A stretch of DNA of 64,000 bases from a virus. How positions within the stretch are numbered: position 1 is the stretch's first letter; every line of letters starts with the position of its first letter. Both the position numbers and the translations under genes were made by a program. Under the pieces are notes generated by a model. That model had not been told where the DNA came from, did not search any database, and was given only the letters and a program-made list of their open reading frames with translations. Location: positions 32,800 through 96,799 of IMG/VR virus record IMGVR_UViG_3300030104_003662. One strand, written 5' to 3'. Of this stretch, positions 62,404 through 64,000 are shown one piece after another.

Positions 62404-62966
62404 GCTGTCACCTCCACGCCTCGCCACCAGTCGGGAGCAGGTGTTCCCTTCTCCCACTTGGCGAATGTCTTGGAATGGTAGTAGGCTCGGTATGCTTTGA
62501 CCGCATCATCACCTTCTGCTTCCATGTAAAGCACATCATCACTACTTCCTCGTGGTCTATACTCGTCAGGCATAGCCAGTGCGAATGGTGTAAGTGCTGC
62601 TTTAGGACTTGGGTATTTGTCAGGAAACAAAAATACCAAACCTAACATTGAATGTATAGGTCGTTCACAAGCATGATTTTTACCAAAGCGCTTTGCGTAT
62701 TCATTACACAAGGCTATTGCATGAGTGCATAGCCAAGCGAAGTTGGCCTCACTATCACCAGCCCATACTGTGCATGGGTGGTGAGCGTAGCCTCCCTTGT
62801 AAGGAGTCCCTGACTTAGTAAGTGGCATCTGCTCATCAGTAGCACCATGTCGGCGCAGGGCTGATGCCATCATCTGTGCTGCTTCAACACACATCTTAGG
62901 CACATGCTTGTCGCAGTGCATTCGTGCTGCTATCACTGGGTCTTTATCTAATACAAATATATTCAT
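62400..62966 (-). CDS. Conserved phage-type protein of unknown function
   Basis: 188 residues from ATG 62,966. Opening MNIFVLDKDPVIAARMHCDK, then MCVEAAQMMASAL, HHPCTVWAGDSEANFAWL and MPDEYRP, a template I recognise from many phage proteins with conserved His, Cys, Trp and Asp positions but without known function. First gene behind promoter copy 4; ends GVEVTA from the array repeat. A shorter paralogue is at 60,679. Confidence 0.6.
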   Translation of the reverse strand: MNIFVLDKDPVIAARMHCDKHVPKMCVEAAQMMASALRRHGATDEQMPLTKSGTPYKGGYAHHPCTVWAGDSEANFAWLCTHAIALCNEYAKRFGKNHACERPIHSMLGLVFLFPDKYPSPKAALTPFALAMPDEYRPRGSSDDVLYMEAEGDDAVKAYRAYYHSKTFAKWEKGTPAPDWWRGVEVTA

Positions 62967-62987
62967 CTTATCAACTCTAACTGTTTT

Positions 62988-63026
62988 CTACATTCTCTTG
63001 TTTATTTATAACCGGAACTCTTCGGT
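62988..63026 (-). promoter_or_regulatory. Shared promoter copy 4, upstream of the 188-residue gene
   Basis: Same 39-base block with TTCCGGTTATAAATAAACAA and ACCGAAGAG at its start. TATA centre is about 37 bases before the ATG at 62,966, leaving a leader of about ten bases. Probably drives the mini-gene cassette array to 61.5 kb. Confidence 0.65.
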
Positions 63027-63506
63027 TCACTTTTTACTCAAACTCCTATTCATCGGTATAACTGATTTGTTTATGTGGTTTCTAAATCGAGTGACCTGTG
63101 ATTTAAGATTCTTAATAACCGTGCTCAGTTCTTCTACTGAATTAACAGCCGACCTAGACCTTGAGTAAGCACCTGCTGACTGTTCAGAAATCGTATGCGC
63201 CAGTGTCTCAAATGTCTCCTTGGCAACCTTCTCCATCTGTTCTTCTACAATCGGTATTACAGTTGCGCCTATTGCTTCGTGTAATACTTTTAACAAGTCT
63301 TCTATCGAATCCATACGCTCTTCTATAGAATCCATACGATTGATTACACTTTCCTTATCTTTTTCTAGCGCCCTCTCCATCTGATTGTAAATGTTACTCC
63401 TAGAGCCTTTGCCTCTATTTCTACAATCGTAACAAATGCTATCGGTCGCTTTAGTTGAAAACTTTCTAAACTGTACTCCACAGTCATGGCACACAGCGTA
63501 CATCAT
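63027..63506 (-). CDS. Zinc-knuckle and coiled-coil protein
   Basis: 159 residues. CHDCGVQF at residue 6 and CYDCRNRG at residue 25 form an N-terminal zinc ribbon; residues 40-90 are heptad-like (MDSIEERMDSIEDLLKVL) and the end is basic. An oligomeric nucleic-acid-binding protein is likely. Its stop lies inside promoter copy 4's first bases. Confidence 0.55.
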   Translation of the reverse strand: MMYAVCHDCGVQFRKFSTKATDSICYDCRNRGKGSRSNIYNQMERALEKDKESVINRMDSIEERMDSIEDLLKVLHEAIGATVIPIVEEQMEKVAKETFETLAHTISEQSAGAYSRSRSAVNSVEELSTVIKNLKSQVTRFRNHINKSVIPMNRSLSKK

Positions 63507-63784
63507 CTTTCAATCACCTTCACCAATGCCTGTTTCATTTCATATACACTCTCATGTTCATCAAATGTAACTTCAATAATCGCCTTACGCAACCGCTTGA
63601 CTTCTGCAAGGAAAAGTGGTGCGTCTGCTATGAGTGCTGCATCTGCTGGCTTTGGATGCTCGTTGTTTCCATCCTCTGCAAACATCAGTAACCTCATACT
63701 ACCAGTGAGTGATTTATGTCTCGCCCCTTCGTACCATTTCCATTCTCCTTCTGTATGTCCTTCGTATTTGTCTGTGTCAATCAT
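63503..63784 (-). CDS. Small protein of the MIDTDKYEG family
   Basis: 93 residues. Begins MIDTDKYEGHTEGEW and contains DAALIADAPLFLAEVKRLRK, a template found in many phage mini-proteins (Ea22-like), function unknown. ATGA-coupled to its paralogue upstream, with which it shares the first nine residues and 28 identical bases. Confidence 0.6.
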   Translation of the reverse strand: MIDTDKYEGHTEGEWKWYEGARHKSLTGSMRLLMFAEDGNNEHPKPADAALIADAPLFLAEVKRLRKAIIEVTFDEHESVYEMKQALVKVIER

Positions 63785-63976
63785 TCTTCTTCATCTCCCA
63801 TGTGTTCGTTCCAAACATCAGTCGCCTCTGTGCTTAGATGACTTGGTATCAAATTAAACAAGGCATCTGCCAATGCACTCAACCGCTTGACTTCTGCGAG
63901 TAAGTGGTCTAATCCATCGTAGTCAATGTAGCCTTCTGCATCAATCAATCCTTCGTATTTGTCTGTGTCAATCATT
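63758..63976. repeat. 28-base direct repeat at two paralogous gene starts
   Basis: Bases 63,758-63,785 and 63,949-63,976 are identical; each holds the start codon and first codons of a MIDTDKYEG gene. A second weaker match (around 63,593 and 63,882) encodes the shared EVKRL helix. This marks a tandem duplication in the mini-gene region. Confidence 0.6.
63781..63975 (-). CDS. Small protein, second MIDTDKYEG-family copy
   Basis: 64 residues, begins MIDTDKYEGLIDAEGY and carries HLLAEVKRLSALADAL. Ends GDEEE, ribosome site of the next gene. AAAGGAGACGATTGA lies before its ATG. Apparent result of a recent duplication of the gene start. Confidence 0.55.
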   Translation of the reverse strand: MIDTDKYEGLIDAEGYIDYDGLDHLLAEVKRLSALADALFNLIPSHLSTEATDVWNEHMGDEEE

Positions 63977-64000
63977 CAATCGTCTCCTTTTAGTATAGTT

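Larger units (their letters stand above)
61746..62416. repeat. Cassette-like array bounded by GGAGGTGACGGCGTGA repeats
   Basis: Six junctions (61,746; 61,862; 62,020; 62,178; 62,264; 62,400) carry nearly the same sequence, on the - strand GGCGTGGAGGTGACGGCGTG or one-to-three-base variants. Each lies at the end of one mini-gene and the start of the next. Spacing between them is 86-158 bases. The repeat holds a near-perfect match to the 16S rRNA tail, but its identity extends upstream (GGCGTG) beyond what a ribosome site needs. Confidence 0.6.

Noticed and set aside
61746-62416. CRISPR array
   Set aside because: The regularly repeated GGAGGTGAC elements look repeat-spacer-like, but the spaces are open reading frames of unequal length and the repeat is a ribosome site with start and stop codons; no cas genes apart from a Cas4-like nuclease that fits viral replication.
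1-64000. tRNA genes, integrase, transposase or terminal repeats
   Set aside because: I looked for T-loop-like sequences, tyrosine-recombinase or DDE motifs and end repeats and saw none convincing; a tRNA search program would settle the first.

Overview
The window looks like part of the genome of a tailed (HK97-capsid) double-stranded DNA virus that infects an archaeon. The left 33 kb, all on the + strand, is a virion morphogenesis operon. It begins inside the major capsid protein and runs through head-tail connectors, tail tube, tail chaperones and several large beta-rich tail proteins. The right 31 kb, almost all on the - strand, carries a viral copy of the archaeal DNA-replication machinery: family B DNA polymerase in two genes, AEP primase, sliding clamp, clamp loader, RPA-like protein, AAA+ helicase candidate, ERCC4 and Cas4-like nucleases, DEDD exonuclease and SNF2 helicase. 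It also has a group II chaperonin and a long tail of very small genes. Archaeal-type replication proteins, a thermosome and TATA-type promoters next to an HK97 head are the known gene set of the uncultured marine 'magroviruses' linked to Marine Group II Euryarchaeota (Poseidoniales). That assignment is from memory of gene content, not from a search.

Layout. 1-7.1 kb: capsid protein C-terminus, small virion genes, head-tail connector, tail-completion and tail-tube proteins. 7.0-8.0 kb: two overlapping tail-chaperone-like frames and a very short tape-measure-like protein. 8.0-12.6 kb: two paralogous tail proteins. 12.6-29.7 kb: one 5,727-codon tail/adhesin gene, 27% of the window. 29.7-33.2 kb: hub-like protein, small baseplate-like protein, receptor-binding-like protein and a zinc protein. 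The two arms meet tail to tail at 33,247/33,248 with no spacer.

33.2-49.8 kb: thermosome and replication genes, tightly overlapped (ATGA, GTGA and TGATG junctions). 49.8-54.4 kb: small zinc-ribbon genes and a DUF932-like gene. 54.5-55.3 kb: the only + strand gene of the right arm, which looks like a small protein kinase. 55.3-57.9 kb: SNF2 helicase and small genes. 57.9-64 kb: about 25 mini-genes of 29-188 codons, many with CxxC zinc knuckles or coiled coils.

Regulation. Four copies of a 39-bp block (near 48.3, 54.5, 61.5 and 63.0 kb) contain a TATA box and BRE-like sequence and lie just upstream of RFC, the DUF932 gene and two mini-gene operons. Within operons most genes have strong Shine-Dalgarno sequences placed in the last codons of the preceding gene. 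Several of these junctions are near-identical repeats, most strikingly GGAGGTGACGGCGTGA, so the mini-gene region looks like an array of exchangeable cassettes.

Most striking points: the repeat-bounded mini-gene array; the shared four-copy promoter; a fused primase (PriS catalytic domain plus PriL-like Fe-S domain); the split PolB with an altered motif C (YGHTDS); a ligase-fold protein whose catalytic lysine appears lost; a kinase-like and a transglutaminase-like protein; the giant tail protein and a beta module shared among three tail genes. Portal, terminase and protease genes are not in the window. I saw no tRNA, CRISPR array, integrase or transposase.
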